The notes: a model not told the origin generated them from the letters alone. A stretch of 64,000 nt of DNA from Saccharum officinarum (GCA_020631735.1 CM036158.1:83711914-83775913), one strand, 5' to 3'. Numbered from the stretch's first letter, positions 1 to 11,237 are shown. Program-made: numbers and translations.

Positions 1-3000
1 CCCAAACACCAATTGACAAAGTTGTTGACCTCATGTAGCTCTACAAAATTGGTGTAATCATCTTCGACTAATTCGAACCGGTTTGGGAGATAATCATCGT
101 GGAAGTCGCTCTGTCAGTCGGTCATCGATGTCACCATTCACCCGATTCAGTTTCGTCAGCCGGGGGAGTGGCCGACCGGCCGCAGGCCGTCGTCGACGTG
201 TGGAGGCGTGGTGGCGCCTGTACGCTGGCCCTGGCCCCAACAGTCAGGCCGCGACGCCTTCAAGACGCCACGACGCGCGAGCCGGCCTCCATTCCTCCGC
301 CCCCTCTCTTCCAGTTGCCAAAAATACCGAAACCGAGCCGCCATTGCCGTTCTTCTCCGGCGAGCTCAAGCGCGAGCCACACCGCATCACCGGCCGCCAG
401 ACCTCGCCAATCCCTCCGCCTCACCACCCTCCATCCCCTTGACCCACCGAAGCCCGCGATTTGACTCAAGGTGAGCCGCATTGCCTTCTTCCCCGTCTCC
501 GAGAGGTCGCCGGAGCCCGCCATGGGACCTCACCGTGGTCGGGGTGCTTCATGTCTCTCTCCATCCTCCCTTCCTAGCAAAATGGACCCGCCTAGCTTCG
601 GTGAAGCTCGTACCGAGCCTAGACCGCACCGTACATCCTCACCGGCGACGGTGCGCCGCCACCGGACATCACCGGCCGTCGCTCGCGGTGACAAGCCCCT
701 TCCACCCCATCCCCATCCATTCCACGAGCACCAATCGACGCACCGGGTGACGGAGAACACGAGGCGGTGCTCAATTGGCCGAGCGAGCTCTTCTCCGGCG
801 AGCTCGAGCTCGTCGGAGCTCGCGGGTCTCCGCCTCCCCTACCTCCGGTCACTGACCGCGGGGGCCCGCCCGTCAGTGTCGCGCGTGGGCGGGGCGCTGA
901 GCGGGCCGCGCGCGCGCGAGTGTGTGGGCCGAGTTTTTCCGGGCCGGCCCAATTCATCCGAAATGAAATTCATTTTTATTATTTTGTCACTGATTTTTGT
1001 ACAAGTTGAAAAAATGTAGATCTAGGGTTTTACTTGCTCAAAAATCATGAGATAAATTTTGTTAGAATCTACATGAGGTGTAGTATTTTAGAAAAATATG
1101 AGTTTGCTATGTGATATTTAGTTTTTGGGATATTTAAATAGGTCTTTGAAATGTGTTTTAAATCACATGCAAACTTGTTTAGATTATATCTTGAGTTTCA
1201 GTGTTCCAAAAATTATGAAATTTGGTGGGTAGGCTAATTTATACTTGCTCTAGCTCTGGTAAAAATTTGGACAGTAGTGCTTAAGTACTTTTCAAGTTAT
1301 AATGCTATCTTATTATTCTAGGAAATACTTAAATGAATTTTTGTAATTTTTCTACATGTGCAATGTTCTTATAAATTTTTGGAGAATGTCTTGGTACCCT
1401 AGAGTGTCCAAGAAAATTTAGAAATCTATTGTTTGACACTTTTGACTATGCTTTGTTAATTATACAAAGATCAGCCTTTTTGGCTTGGGAATTTTGTGTA
1501 GGAAGTTCCTGTGAATAAATTGAGTTCAAATTGTTACAGTAGCCTCTTTTTGGGTCAGAGAGTATCCTGTAATTTTTGTAGAATTTTAGGAGCAGTTTAC
1601 ATATATGTTTGAAATTCCACTTAATTACTTAAGTAAATTGAGAAATGGGTTTAAATAAATATTCTAGGTGGGCACACCTTACTTTCTGGTGTTTTTATGA
1701 CATTTGTGAACTTGTAGTAATATTAGTTTGGTCTTAGAGAATGTTTGCCACATCAATAAATATTTAATCTTTGCAATTTTAGGTTTTCTGGACAGCTGAT
1801 AGTATTTCTAGGTTTGACCTTGGATAAAGGTGGTTTCTGGAAAACTTGTAATTACCAAAGTTGTAGTAAAATTTGTAAATGAGCTTGTGTCAAAATTTGG
1901 GAGCATTTGGATTAGTAGTTTGGGAGTTATTGCTGTTTGAAGTGCCAGTCCAGAATTGACTGCTCTCTGTTTAGAGAGAACAGATTCTGGAACTTTGGAA
2001 TTTCGATTAGGTAAACTTTAGAATCTAGTGTTGTGATCTGAAAACATTTTGTGGTACATTTCTTAAGCTTTCCAGATTGTCTTAGATCATATCTTTTGGA
2101 GTTGGGATTCTCCAGTTATGTCAGGATCTTTGAGCTGCTGTCCAGAATAACTTATTGTGGTAACCTAAATAATGTTACTCTTGTGTTTATTAGGTGTTAG
2201 GACCTTAACCGAAGAAGAACAACTGTATCTTAGGTTGAGTAGCTTAGGTAAGTACTTCTCCACCGGAGAAGAGATTTGCACGTACTAATAAAATAACTTG
2301 AATAGAGTATTTTATTTCTGAAATGCATTTCATTCCGAGCATGTTGCACCCATTTATGCATCCATGGTATTTATTGTGCATTCATGCAATAGGTGTACCG
2401 GAGGGGGTAACTCTCCTCGAGTTCGAGCCTGTGATTCCGGAGGAAGTCCAGGATCAGGAGCAGCAGGAGCCCGAGGATCCAGCAGGCGAAGGAGTGCCCG
2501 CAGACGACCTTCCTGAGTGCCCAGACCACCGGCCCTCGACCTTTCTGAAAGGCAAGCCCCGGTGCATGCTGAACCTACTGTTTTATAAATTAATCTTGAG
2601 TACTTTTAATTGTTTAATGCATTAAGTTGTAGGAGTTATATGAAAACACTTGTTGCATTATACCTGTCCTTGTCCAGATATCGTACTTAATCCTATTTTA
2701 GGTTTAGGCACGTGTCAATGCTTAGCCCTGCTTAGTACGGTAGAAGTCGGGTGATTTCCGGTCATCCGCGAGATGTAGGAAGGAGTCACGAGTGGCTGTA
2801 TGGCTATCGTGGATGGAACCATGCTTAAAAATGAAATTGAGACCGGGCGGGAATTCGATAGTACAGCCGCAAGACACTTCACGTCTTAGGTGTGGAGCTA
2901 TGCCCGTCTGAGTCATTTAAGGACCGATTCGCTGTACGTCCTTGAGTCATGTTGAACGCAGTCTAACACTTAGTTGGCCGGATAAGTCGTTCCGACCGCG

Positions 3001-4057
3001 AAGCCGAGTAATGTGGTTCAGGCCGGGAATCGAATGGTAGGTTGCTTCTTGGAGGAGAGAAAGGATGTGCTTGGGGACATTGGCGTGAGACCAGGGGGGG
3101 TTAGAGTCCCTATCACCTGGCAGAGTGTCGCCCTTGGGGTCGCGACATCATTCGGACCCGCGATTCCTGAATCATATGAAAAGGTGGCTTGTGCGACCCT
3201 GGCAGGGGCCTGCGCGGTGAGTGTTAGAAATACCCCTCCAGCTGGATAGGAATTCGATTTGAATCGCCGTCGCTCCCGGTTAGTGAGCACTTGACTTGAG
3301 CAGCGGCAACGTAGATCTCATTAAATGAACAGATGGTTAAGTGAATGATATAATGTTGCCGCAATGATATACCTGCTATGGATATAATAATAATGTTGTT
3401 TGATTATTACTCAAGTGAATGTTTAGTACAGGTGCTAAGATAGATGACAGGTAAATGCTAAAAATAACTGCTAGTACAGGTTATAAGAGTTGTAATTACT
3501 TATGCCTTTATGCAAAATGTTATATCAGCTAGCCTCTTGTGTAAGCCTTGCATAATCCTTGGTGTCATCTTATTTCTGGTTTTCGACGGGTAAGTCTAGC
3601 TGAGTACATTCCAGTACTCAGGGTTTATTCCCTCCTGTTGCAGATGATATGCTCTATCAAGGCTTCTGCAAGACTTGTCTCCACCCTGCGGGTGAAGAAG
3701 ACTAGATCACTTGGGCGTGATCATCTTTTATGTACTTTCCTCATGCTTTTGCGGGTTGTTGATCATCAAGACTGGCAGTAGTTAACAACTGGTGTGTGTT
3801 ATGCTTCCGCTACTTTATAAACCTGGTTTGTATTAATTGCGACTCCGTTTGTGTAAACTTATTTCAGAACTACTTGTGAAATGTATCGTATGATGTTGTA
3901 TGTTGAATGATGCGATCCTGGTTGTAAGCAGTTTGGTTTGAAATCCTTCGTGATTTCGATTGACTACCGGGATTATATGGGCTCAAGTTTGAAAATTTGA
4001 GCGCTTCGGTGCTTGTTTTCGTACTTGTGCTCTTATAATTTGGTCGGTTCTGTTACA
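1..4057 (+). mobile_element. Partial long LTR of a Ty3/gypsy (chromovirus-like) element
   Basis: This stretch has the same architecture as the 4.1-kb LTRs at 14048-18076 and 23799-27906 but is a different, diverged family. A GC-rich block (about 100-960) is followed by a long AT-rich stretch, an acidic coding-like segment ending in GKPRC (2393-2570) and an AT-rich tail. The right end is placed at 4057 because the sequence ends TTCTGTTACA, matching the TTCTATGACA end of the complete chromovirus LTR. The left end is outside the window, so it could be a 3' LTR or a solo LTR; no target duplication can be checked. It interrupts the Tat-lineage element that starts at 4058. Short ORFs on both strands of the GC block are not genes. 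Confidence 0.75.
2393..2625 (+). other. Acidic exon-like segment inside the LTR (GKPRC motif)
   Basis: An open frame directly after a possible splice acceptor (CAATAG at 2387-2392) encodes a Glu/Asp/Pro-rich peptide that ends in KGKPRCM and runs to a stop at 2623-2625. The corresponding place in both LTRs of the chromovirus at 14048-27906 also encodes a Glu-rich peptide ending QGK-P-(R/W)-C-I. Position, charge and terminal motif agree although the DNA outside the motif is diverged. This is seen in the sequence; that it is a translated, spliced LTR exon is inference. Confidence 0.4.
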
Positions 4058-4554
4058 GTTCGAATAATGATGCTACCTACTTTGGGTGTTTTGCCGATAC
4101 ATGAGTATATTTGAAGTATACTCTTCGGGTGTTGATAAGATTGTTTTTAGGGGAACTAGCTTTCTCATTTATACTTTGATGAGAATTTATAATGGAGACT
4201 GCCTCGTTAAAAAACCACTCACCCTGCGAAGGGTTCCCCTTGACAGAAAAAAGAGTGCAGCTCGTTTATATTTGAATTGAATTTTTCAAAATGTAAAAGC
4301 TAATCTATTTTGTACAAAGATGAAAACAAATTATAGGGATAGTATTTTCGTAAGTCTTGATTATTGAATGTGTGATCAATTTTCTTCCCACTCATGTCTA
4401 CTAGGTGAAATGCTCCTTCCCATTTTTGCTAAAATTTTCCGACAGTGTCTTCATTTCTTTTTCTTTTCAAGATAAAGTCTCCCGGTGATAATTGTCTTGG
4501 TTTGACTTTCTTATTATACCAACTTTCTGTTTCTTTTTGATATTTCTCAAGATT

Positions 4555-5250
4555 CTAGATCGTCTTCATTCTTTCTTCCTCTAGTAAATCTTTGCTTGTT
4601 ATTTGTTGGTCTTCATCTATTATTTCAATATTTCTTCTTGGTCCTTGAAATTGTATCTCTTCAGGTGTCATTGCTTCTTCTCCGTAAAGTAATTTGAAAG
4701 GGGAGAAGTTTGTTGATCTTGAAATTGTGGTGTTATATACCCAAACAACTTTAGAAAACTCATCCACCCATTTGCCTTTTGGTAGCCTCATGAGGCATTT
4801 TGATATTCCTATGCATATAATTCCATTTGCTCGTTCGACTGCACCGTTTGACTGTGGGTGTTTTACTGATGCGAAACATATTTGAATTCCCAGACTTTCA
4901 CAATACTCTCTGAAATTTTGGCTGTCAAATTGAGTTCCATTATCTACTGTTATGTGCCTTGGAACTCCGAAATGATAAATGATGTTTTGCTAAAGAAATT
5001 TCTTTATTGTGAAAGATGACATGTTTGTCACTGGTTTAGCTTCGATCCACTTAGTGAAATATTCCACTGCCACTACTGCATATTGAAAGTTTTATTGTGT
5101 TGTAGGCAGCTTTCCAATAATGTCAATTCCTCATCTCGCCAATGGCCAAGTTGGTTCTATTATTTATAAATTTGTTGCTAGAGCCTTTACTTTGCTTGCA
5201 GACATTTGGCAATTATGGCAAGATTTGACAATTTCTTTGTTGTCATTTTA
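4555..5250 (-). pseudogene. Integrase remnant of the Tat-lineage element
   Basis: Minus-strand pieces form a Ty3-type integrase. A zinc-binding remnant (CQ-C-QMSASK area, about 5190-5240) is followed by WPLAR-GIDIIG with the first catalytic Asp (about 5130), ITVDNGTQF with the second (about 4945), and NGAVERANG with the catalytic Glu (about 4840). The downstream part with a LPKGKWVDE motif and a YGEEAMTPEE motif (4791-4555) is typical of the C-terminal integrase region in this lineage. Several stops interrupt the frame, for example after QNF near 5095, so it cannot be made as one protein. It follows the second RNase H domain, as expected for Tat elements. Confidence 0.85.
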
Positions 5251-5305
5251 GGCTGATGGCCAATAAAATCCCTGACGGAATGCTTTTCCTGCCATTGTTC
5301 TTGCT

Positions 5306-5990
5306 CTAGGATGTGTGCCGCAAATTCCTTCGTGTATTTCTGATAGTAGCTTTTTTTCCCTCTTCTACTGATATACATTTGAGTAATGGTGCACATATTC
5401 CTCGTTTGTATAGCTGATTGTTGATGATCTTGTAATTTCTTGTTCTTTGCTTCATTCTTATGATGTTGACTTTATTTTTAGGCTTATAGTGCCCACGAAG
5501 GTAAGCCATAATTTGGGCTCTCCAGTCTTCACTTTGTATTATATGGACTTCTCTGGGTGTAGCTTGCACAACTTTGATGGATGCTTGTTTTAAGATTTGA
5601 TAGAAAACATCTTGAGGGAGATTTGTATTTTGTGCTGCAGCTTTTGCTAGTTCGTCTGCACCTGAATTGTCATTTCTTAAGATGTTTTTGACTGTGAAAC
5701 CTTCAAAATATTTTTCTTGATCTCTGAGAAATTGCAAGTATTTTGCTAATTCTGGATCTCTTGCTTTGTAGTCTTTTTTAATGTGTCCTGCTATAATTTG
5801 CGAATCTGTTTTGATTACTAATCTTTGGATTCCCATTACTTTTGCTTTGTGAAGTCCCAGTAAAACGGCTTCGTATTCTGCTATGTTGTTTGTACACTAA
5901 AATTCTAGTCTTGCAGCATATTTCATCTTTATGCCTGAAGGTGTGGTGATTATTGCAGCTGCTCCAGCCCCTGCGAAGCCCCATGCGCTA
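5306..5990 (-). pseudogene. Second (archaeal-type) RNase H remnant of the Tat-lineage element
   Basis: The minus strand encodes an RNase H fold separate from the one fused to the reverse transcriptase. Visible catalytic positions are CDSAWG (Asp, about 5980), NIAEYEAVLLG (Glu, about 5880), IKTDSQII (Asp, about 5800) and SGADELAKAAA (Asp, about 5650). In plant Tat elements this extra domain sits between RT/RNase H and integrase, exactly as here. The frame breaks near 5899, where a stop follows LEF. The 5836-5306 part is open for 176 codons and continues into the spacer before the integrase zinc finger. Confidence 0.85.
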
Positions 5991-6250
5991 TCGCAATATA
6001 TTATCCATTCTGGTTGCTTCTTGTCTTCTCTTAAACTTTGGGAGGATGTCTAATCTGCTATAAAGTCTGCTAGGACTTGAGATTTTATTGATGTTTTTTT
6101 AAAATTCTATAAAATATTGAGATAATTCTGCTGCCCATTTTCCCAGTCTTCCTGTTGTTCTACAACTTTATAATACTTCTTTCAAAGGGTAATTTGTGAG
6201 AACTCTGATTTTGTGGGCCTAAAAGTAGTGCTTCAACTTTCTTGATGCTG

Positions 6251-7243
6251 TTAAAACTGTGTATGTGATTTTCTCAATCTCAGAGTAGTATACTTTTGAT
6301 CCAGATAATGCTTCTGAAACATAGTAGACTGGTACTTGATATTTTGAATGATTTGTTTCTTGTTCTTGACTAGTACTGCACTTACTGTTGTTTCTGTGGC
6401 TGAGACATATAATAGCAAATCTGCTCCTGGTGTTGGTGAAATCAATGTGTTTGGCTGTAGTATATATTTTTTTATCTCTTCAAATGCATGTTGCAGCGAA
6501 GGTCCCCATACGAAGTCTCTTTTGGATCCTTTGAGTGCCTGAAATATTGGTAAGCTTCGTTCTGCTGATTTTGAGATAAATCTGTTTAAAGCTGCAAGTC
6601 TTCCAGTCAGTTTTTGAACATCTTTTATATTTTCAGGAATTCTCATGTTCAAAATTGCCTGAACTTTGTCTGGGTTTGGATCTATCCCTTTTGCTGATAC
6701 AATGTAGCCTAAAATTTTTCCTTTCTATACTCCGAAGGTACATTTTTCGGGATTTAGTTTCAAATTTCCTTTTCTCAGATTTGAGAATGTTTCTTAAAGG
6801 TCTTGAATATGATCTTGTCTTTTCTTGCTCTTGACAACTATATCGTCGACATAAGCTTGCAAGTTTTTACCAACCTGACTTTTGAGCACTGTTGAAGTCA
6901 TCCTGACAAATGTTGTGCCTGCATTGCGAAGCCCCTCTGCCATTCTTACAAAGCAGTATGTTTCAAATGGTGTGATGAAACTTATAAATTCTTCATTTTC
7001 TTTTCTCATCCACATTTGATGATATCCTGAGAAATAATTTAGGAAACTTAGCATTTCACTTCCAGCTGCTTGATCAACTAGTGTGTCGATTATTGGTGGT
7101 GGGAAATTATCTTTTGGGCATGCTTTGTTGAGATCTGTAAAATCGATACACATTCGCCATTTTCTATTTTTTTTCTTGACCATGACGATATTTGCTAGCC
7201 AAGTTGTGAATTGGACTTCTCTTATAACTTTAGCATCTAGCAA
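6251..7243 (-). pseudogene. Reverse transcriptase / RNase H remnant (Tat-lineage element)
   Basis: The 7243-6794 part encodes RT fingers and palm: VMVKKKNRKWRMCIDF, LNKACPKDNFPPP and the catalytic box YVDDIVVKSKK near 6845. After a decayed connection, 6652-6251 encodes the thumb and the start of RNase H (LTGRLAALNRFISKSAERS, then LLLYVSATETTVSAVL). The usual FVDFTDLN-type and YVDDI-type motifs place it in Ty3/gypsy. The reading frame is interrupted between 6794 and 6652 and again beyond 6251, so this is a pseudogene. RT/RNase H is upstream of the second RNase H in the element's direction. Confidence 0.88.
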
Positions 7244-7403
7244 CCTTTAGACTTTGGCTTTTGCAGCTTGTATTCTATATTCAGCTAATTTTCTTAGTTT
7301 CTGCTTTTTGGGTCTGTAATTTTGATTGATGTCGAGTTTGTGCTCAATTATATCTCTACTGACTCCTCCTAAATCATTGGATGTCTATGCGAAGACATCT
7401 CTG

Positions 7404-8213
7404 TTACTTTGAAGAAATTCTATGAGTCTGTTTTCTTCTTCTTGATAAAGTCCTGTCCCTATGATTACTTGTTTGTCTGGGACTAATGAGTAAAGGGGTA
7501 CTTTCTTTGTTTCTTCGACTGCTTGAGCTTTTTCTTGTGGCTTCACATTTTCTGTTTCCGCATTTTCTGTTTCTTCTTTCTCTTCTTCTTTGATTGTATG
7601 AACATTTTTCTGACCAGGAGTGTATTTTTTTCAATATTTCTTGCTTCGGTTTGATCTTCATGGACTATGATAACTCCATTTATTGCAGCCATCTTCATAC
7701 ATAAGTAAGAGTAGCTTATTACTGCTTTAAATGCATTCAGAGTTCCCCTTCCAAAAAGTGTGTTATAGGGATAATGGATGTCCACCACATCAAATGCATT
7801 TTTTTCTGTTCTTGCATTGTTTACTGTTCCAAATGATACAGGAAGAACTATTTTTCTATTGAGTGAATTGGCTTCCCACCGAAGCCGTAGAGTGGGTGCT
7901 CAGCTCTTCCAAAAAGTTTGCGATCAATTTTCATGGCATCAATTGTTGCTGTGAATATAATGTCTGCAGAACTTCCACCGTCAACTAAATTTTTTGAGAC
8001 AGCCCATCCATCAATATTTGCTTCAACTACCATTGCATCCATGTGTAGATAGTCTTTCAGTTGCGAATCTTTTTCTGAGAATGTGATTGGTAGATGAGAC
8101 CATCTTATCTTTTTGTATGGGCCTTCTGTTGAGATAGAGTTTACTCTTCGAAAGTAATTCTTCTTTTGATTGTTGTTTTCATGATCAATACTGTTTTCTC
8201 CAATGATTGTCAT
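7404..8213 (-). pseudogene. Protease region remnant (Tat-lineage element)
   Basis: The minus-strand frame 8213-7848 contains NLVDGGSSADIIF (about 7995), the form of the retropepsin D-S/G-G site usual in Tat elements, followed by a flap-like LYGFGGKPIH segment. The continuing 7788-7404 part is a Lys/Arg-rich linker towards the reverse transcriptase, in shifted frames. An upstream sequence with ITFSEKDSQLKDYLHMDAMV is typical of the pre-protease region of this lineage. Frames are broken between 7848 and 7788. Confidence 0.75.
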
Positions 8214-8519
8214 GATTCTTCCTTTGCTTGCTATTGAAGCTGATGGAGAGTTGTCTTGTTTGTTGTTCCCTTATGGATTGCTATTTGTCACAGAGGATTC
8301 GGGCTGTATTTGAAAATTTATTTGTTGTTGATTTTGCCTCCATTGATTTAGGTCGTATATTGCTACTGGTCTATAGCTATAAGATGATGGGCCTAGGATC
8401 ATTACTTGGGAGTGTCCAAACAGAATTAGGTAATAAGAGTTTTGTTGGCCTTGAATCATATGATTGACAACTTTTGATTGACTTGAGATTTTATTTTCTT
8501 CTTGTATTTCTTCGATGCT

Positions 8520-9754
8520 TTTCTTTACTTTTGGACACATTTTTTATGTGTGTCCAGCCCCTTTGCCATGAATGATGCAATACATGTCTTCCGGTCTTAG
8601 GGGTGTTCTTCCTCTTCCTCGTCCTCCTCTTTCTCTTGAATTGAAGCCACCTCTTTCGAATGCCCTTTGGTTGTACTGACTGTTGTATTGATTTTGAGGT
8701 GGAAAAGTGTTTTCAGTAGTTGAATTGCTATTTTCAACTTGATTGACTTGGGTGAAGTGTCTTCGCTCAAAGTTGTTTTGCTTTGGGGGATGAAAATTGC
8801 TGCTTTTGTTTTGATTTCTGAAGCTGTTTTCTTCCTCAATTCTTTTTTCTGTAATCTTCATCGGACTTGCAGTACTTTTGGATTTCTTCGTAAAGCTGAG
8901 CTAGTGAAGTTGACTTTTCTCGAGTAAGGTGTGCTGCACATTATCCTGCTTGAAGTCCCTTGATTGCTGCAATTATGACAACTTCGTCTGGGATATTTAT
9001 GCTTAGAGATTTGATTTGAATGAATCTCTTGTAATATTGACTTAGAGGTTCTTTGGGCTGTAGTTTGTAGTTGAATAAATTCATGTCTGTAAGACCAGTT
9101 GGTTGAAATCCTTAGAAGTCAACAAATAGATTTGTCTTTAATTGTTCCCATGAATGTATGGATCTTGCTTTTAGAGATGAATAGCAATGTTGTGCTGGAC
9201 CTTTTACTGCCATAACAAGTGACTTTGCAAGTGTGGTTTCATCCCCACCGCCTGCAATTACTACGGCTTCAAAACTCATTAAGAATTGCCTTGGATCTGA
9301 TTCACCATCGAATGTTGGTATCATATTGAACTTGTACCCTATAGGCTATTGAGCTAGCTGCAAATTTGTTGATAGTGAGGAGCTTGTATCAATTGATATG
9401 AATGATTTCTGAATATTTCTCTCTTGAGAGATTCTTGTTGCTGGATGCGATTCTTCTTGATTCATAACTTCATGATTTGCATTTTGCAGTTGTTCGTTTA
9501 AATTGCGAAGGGTAGCTTTGACCTCTTCTATTCTTTGTTTGAGTGTCTTTTCTCGTGCTCTTGCGCGACATTCTTCAAGTTCTTTTTGCCTTCGTAAAAC
9601 TTATTCTTCAAATTCTTTGAGTCTTTATTCTTCAGCTTCGCCCATTCTTGAAGAGTTTGTACTTTGAGAGACTTCTTTTGTAAGACCTCTGTCTTCTCCG
9701 GGTGAGTGTTCGTCTTCGATTTATTCATTGACGGTCTTCTTGTTTGGCCTTGCC
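8520..9754 (-). pseudogene. Gag remnant (Tat-lineage element)
   Basis: A possible start (ATGGCAAGGCC on the minus strand near 9754) lies about 45 bases inside the primer-binding site. Broken frames downstream encode a charged, Glu/Lys-rich N-terminal region (9728-9528), the conserved gag core IPTFDGESDPRQFLMSFE (9324-9112) and, near 8585-8520, a CIIHGKGAGHT and KMCPK sequence that matches the modified zinc-knuckle region of Tat gags. Stops occur at about 9111, 8936 and 8543. It would package element RNA; here it is non-functional. Confidence 0.75.
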
Positions 9755-9799
9755 ATTTTATTTCTTGTGGTCGTGAAGATCTTCAGATGCACGCACAAA

Positions 9800-9811
9800 C
9801 GGTGGGCGCCA
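9800..9811 (-). other. Primer-binding site of the Tat-lineage element
   Basis: On the minus strand the sequence TGGCGCCCACCG lies just inside the 5' LTR. TGGCGCC starts are the usual tRNA-complementary primer sites of Tat and Athila elements. It separates the LTR (right) from gag (left). Confidence 0.75.
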
Positions 9812-9937
9812 GATATTGGGTGAAAAGTTCAGATCGGATGACACAATTCACACAATCATCAGAAAAATTTTATCCAAGACAAAATTGCGTACAAAGTTGC
9901 ATTCATTATGTAATTGTACCATACATGTCAGAGGGGG

Positions 9938-9945
9938 TATTTATA
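9938..9945 (-). promoter_or_regulatory. TATA box of the Tat-lineage LTR
   Basis: TATAAATA on the minus strand, about 200 bases downstream of the 33-bp repeat array and about 130 bases before the primer-binding site, where an LTR promoter is expected. Confidence 0.6.
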
Positions 9946-10143
9946 GGGCCCTAGTCTTCGTATTTTACATAAAATGACTTTTTTACCCCTGACCTAAATA
10001 TTTACAACCCTTCATCTATGTAAGGGCGAAGAGGTCATTTCCTCCTAATTCAGTCTTCTTTTTCGCGTTCAATCTTCTTTTTCTTCAATGAATTTGTTTT
10101 TTTTTTCAAATTATCTCATGCTTCTTGTCTACTTCTCTGTTTA

Positions 10144-10400
10144 GCGAAGTTGATTTCTTGACGACGAAGTCAACAGGCGAAGTTGAATTTCTGATGATGA
10201 ATTCGACAGGCGAAGTTGAATTCTTGGCGACGAAGTCAATATGCGAAGTTGAATTCTTAGCGACGAAGTCGATAGGCGAAGTTGAATTCTTGGCGACGAA
10301 GTCGATAGGCGAAGTTGAATTATTGGCGACGAAGTCGATAGGCGAAGTTGAATCGATAAAGTCGATAGACGAAGTTGAATTCTTGACGATGAAGTCGAAA
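10144..10400. repeat. 33-bp tandem array in the LTR (about eight units)
   Basis: About eight copies of a unit GCGAAGTTGAATTCTTGGCG plus ACGAAGTCGATAG (33 bp), with point changes and one shortened copy near 10342-10370. Because 33 is divisible by three, both strands stay open (GEVEFLATKSI-type repeats on one strand, NSTSPIDFVAK-type on the other); these are not genes. The array lies in U3, upstream of the TATA box, where repeated enhancer modules are common in plant LTRs. Confidence 0.85.
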
Positions 10401-10585
10401 TACATTCTTCGTTGTATTTTTTCCTTCAAGTGAATTCCATTAGAATATTTTTATATCTTTCATACTTCAAAGTTTGGGCTTGAGTTTTTTGGACGAAGTT
10501 AATTTCCCAACACATCTGAAACCCTAAGTTTCAATCCACGCCACAACCACAGGGGATAATTTGTTCTCCTATCTGAAATCTTCAG

Positions 10586-11237
10586 CGGTGACCCCGGTTA
10601 CATGCAGGCGCTTCATGAGTTGTTCCCGCCGAACGGCAACGTGGCACTGCCACTCGGCTGCCCGGGTATAGGTAAGGCTGGACGAAAAATTCGTAACTCG
10701 CTAGCTCGCTCGACTCGCTTGTTAATGGCTCGGCTCGAGCTCGACTCGTTTTATAATGAGCTAGCTCGTTTTATAACAAGCTAGCTCGCGACCTGCCCAC
10801 GAGCCATAACGAGCCAAATTAATCCATATGGTTTTCATATATATGGATCAATAGAATCGATCAACTGATGATCTTGTTCATAGATGATAGCATACCTATA
10901 TTTTCCATTGTAAAATTCATATGTATTTTATTTATTTCACCTTAAATATGCATGTGATGTGTTTGTTATTGCTTTGTGGTTATAATCTCTATGTATCCGG
11001 TTCAAAAAAATAAAAGAATAAAAAAATAAAAAAATAAAAATAAAAAATAATTTTGAGTTTTGGCTCACGAGCCAAACGAGCTAGCTCGAGCTCGCTAACG
11101 AGCCGAGCCGAGCCAGCCTTCTGGCTCGTTTGTATAACGAGCCGAGCCACTAAAGAGCCGAGCTAGCTCAATATCTAGCCTTAGGCATAGGCCTCCTAGC
11201 TGGTGCCGCAATTCGGGTTGATCAGTGTCTAATATGA
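10586..11237 (+). pseudogene. Coding-like fragment split by a MITE
   Basis: After a good splice acceptor (ATCTTCAG at 10578-10585) the plus strand encodes GDPGYMQALHELFPPNG and NVALPLGCPGI up to 10672. If the hAT-type MITE at 10673-11183 and one copy of its 8-bp duplication are skipped, the frame continues as GLLAGAAIRVDQC to a stop at 11235-11237. The composition is coding-like and unlike the flanking elements. I do not recognise the family. The left side is cut by the Tat-lineage LTR at 10512, so upstream exons, if any, are displaced. It is either a gene relic or the last exon of a gene disrupted by insertions. Confidence 0.35.
10673..11183. mobile_element. hAT-type MITE (511 bp) with 8-bp target duplication
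   Basis: Ends are TAAGGCTGGA and TCTAGCCTTA, an inverted pair. They are flanked by GGTATAGG (10665-10672) and GGCATAGG (11184-11191), an 8-bp duplication with one mismatch; 8 bp is the hAT signature. The terminal 100-150 bases are full of GCTCG/CGAGC words, so the two arms can pair extensively. The centre is AT-rich with an A-rich run at 11006-11050. It has no coding capacity. Confidence 0.75.

Larger units (their letters stand above)
4058..10512 (-). mobile_element. Decayed Tat-lineage Ty3/gypsy retrotransposon, 3' truncated
   Basis: Read on the minus strand, the order is 5' LTR (from 10512, starting TGTTGGGAAA), primer-binding site, gag, protease, reverse transcriptase and RNase H, a second RNase H, then integrase. 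A second RNase H domain between RT/RNase H and integrase is the known hallmark of the plant Tat lineage (Retand/Ogre/RIRE2 group). The 3' end is missing: the LTR ending at 4057 adjoins the post-integrase region, so the rest of the element would lie left of the window. All coding parts carry stops and frameshifts. A motif near 4200-4260 (AAAAACCACTC followed by AGAGTGCAG) resembles the usual 3' noncoding region of such elements. Confidence 0.85.
9812..10512 (-). mobile_element. 5' LTR of the Tat-lineage element
   Basis: On the minus strand the LTR begins TGTTGGGAAATTAACTTCG at 10512 and ends within a few bases of the primer-binding site at 9811; the exact end is uncertain because no second LTR is present. 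It carries a TATA box (9938-9945) and, upstream of it in U3, an array of 33-bp repeats (10144-10400). The body outside the array is AT-rich. Confidence 0.7.

Noticed and set aside
83..1019. Several overlapping ORFs on both strands in the first kilobase
   Set aside because: They lie in the GC-rich block of an LTR, overlap in several frames and show low-complexity composition. The corresponding block of the chromovirus LTR has the same kind of ORFs.
10106..10433. 102-107-codon ORFs on both strands with 11-residue repeats, CRISPR-like appearance
   Set aside because: It is a direct tandem array of a 33-bp unit with no spacers, inside a plant LTR. Openness on both strands follows from the unit length.
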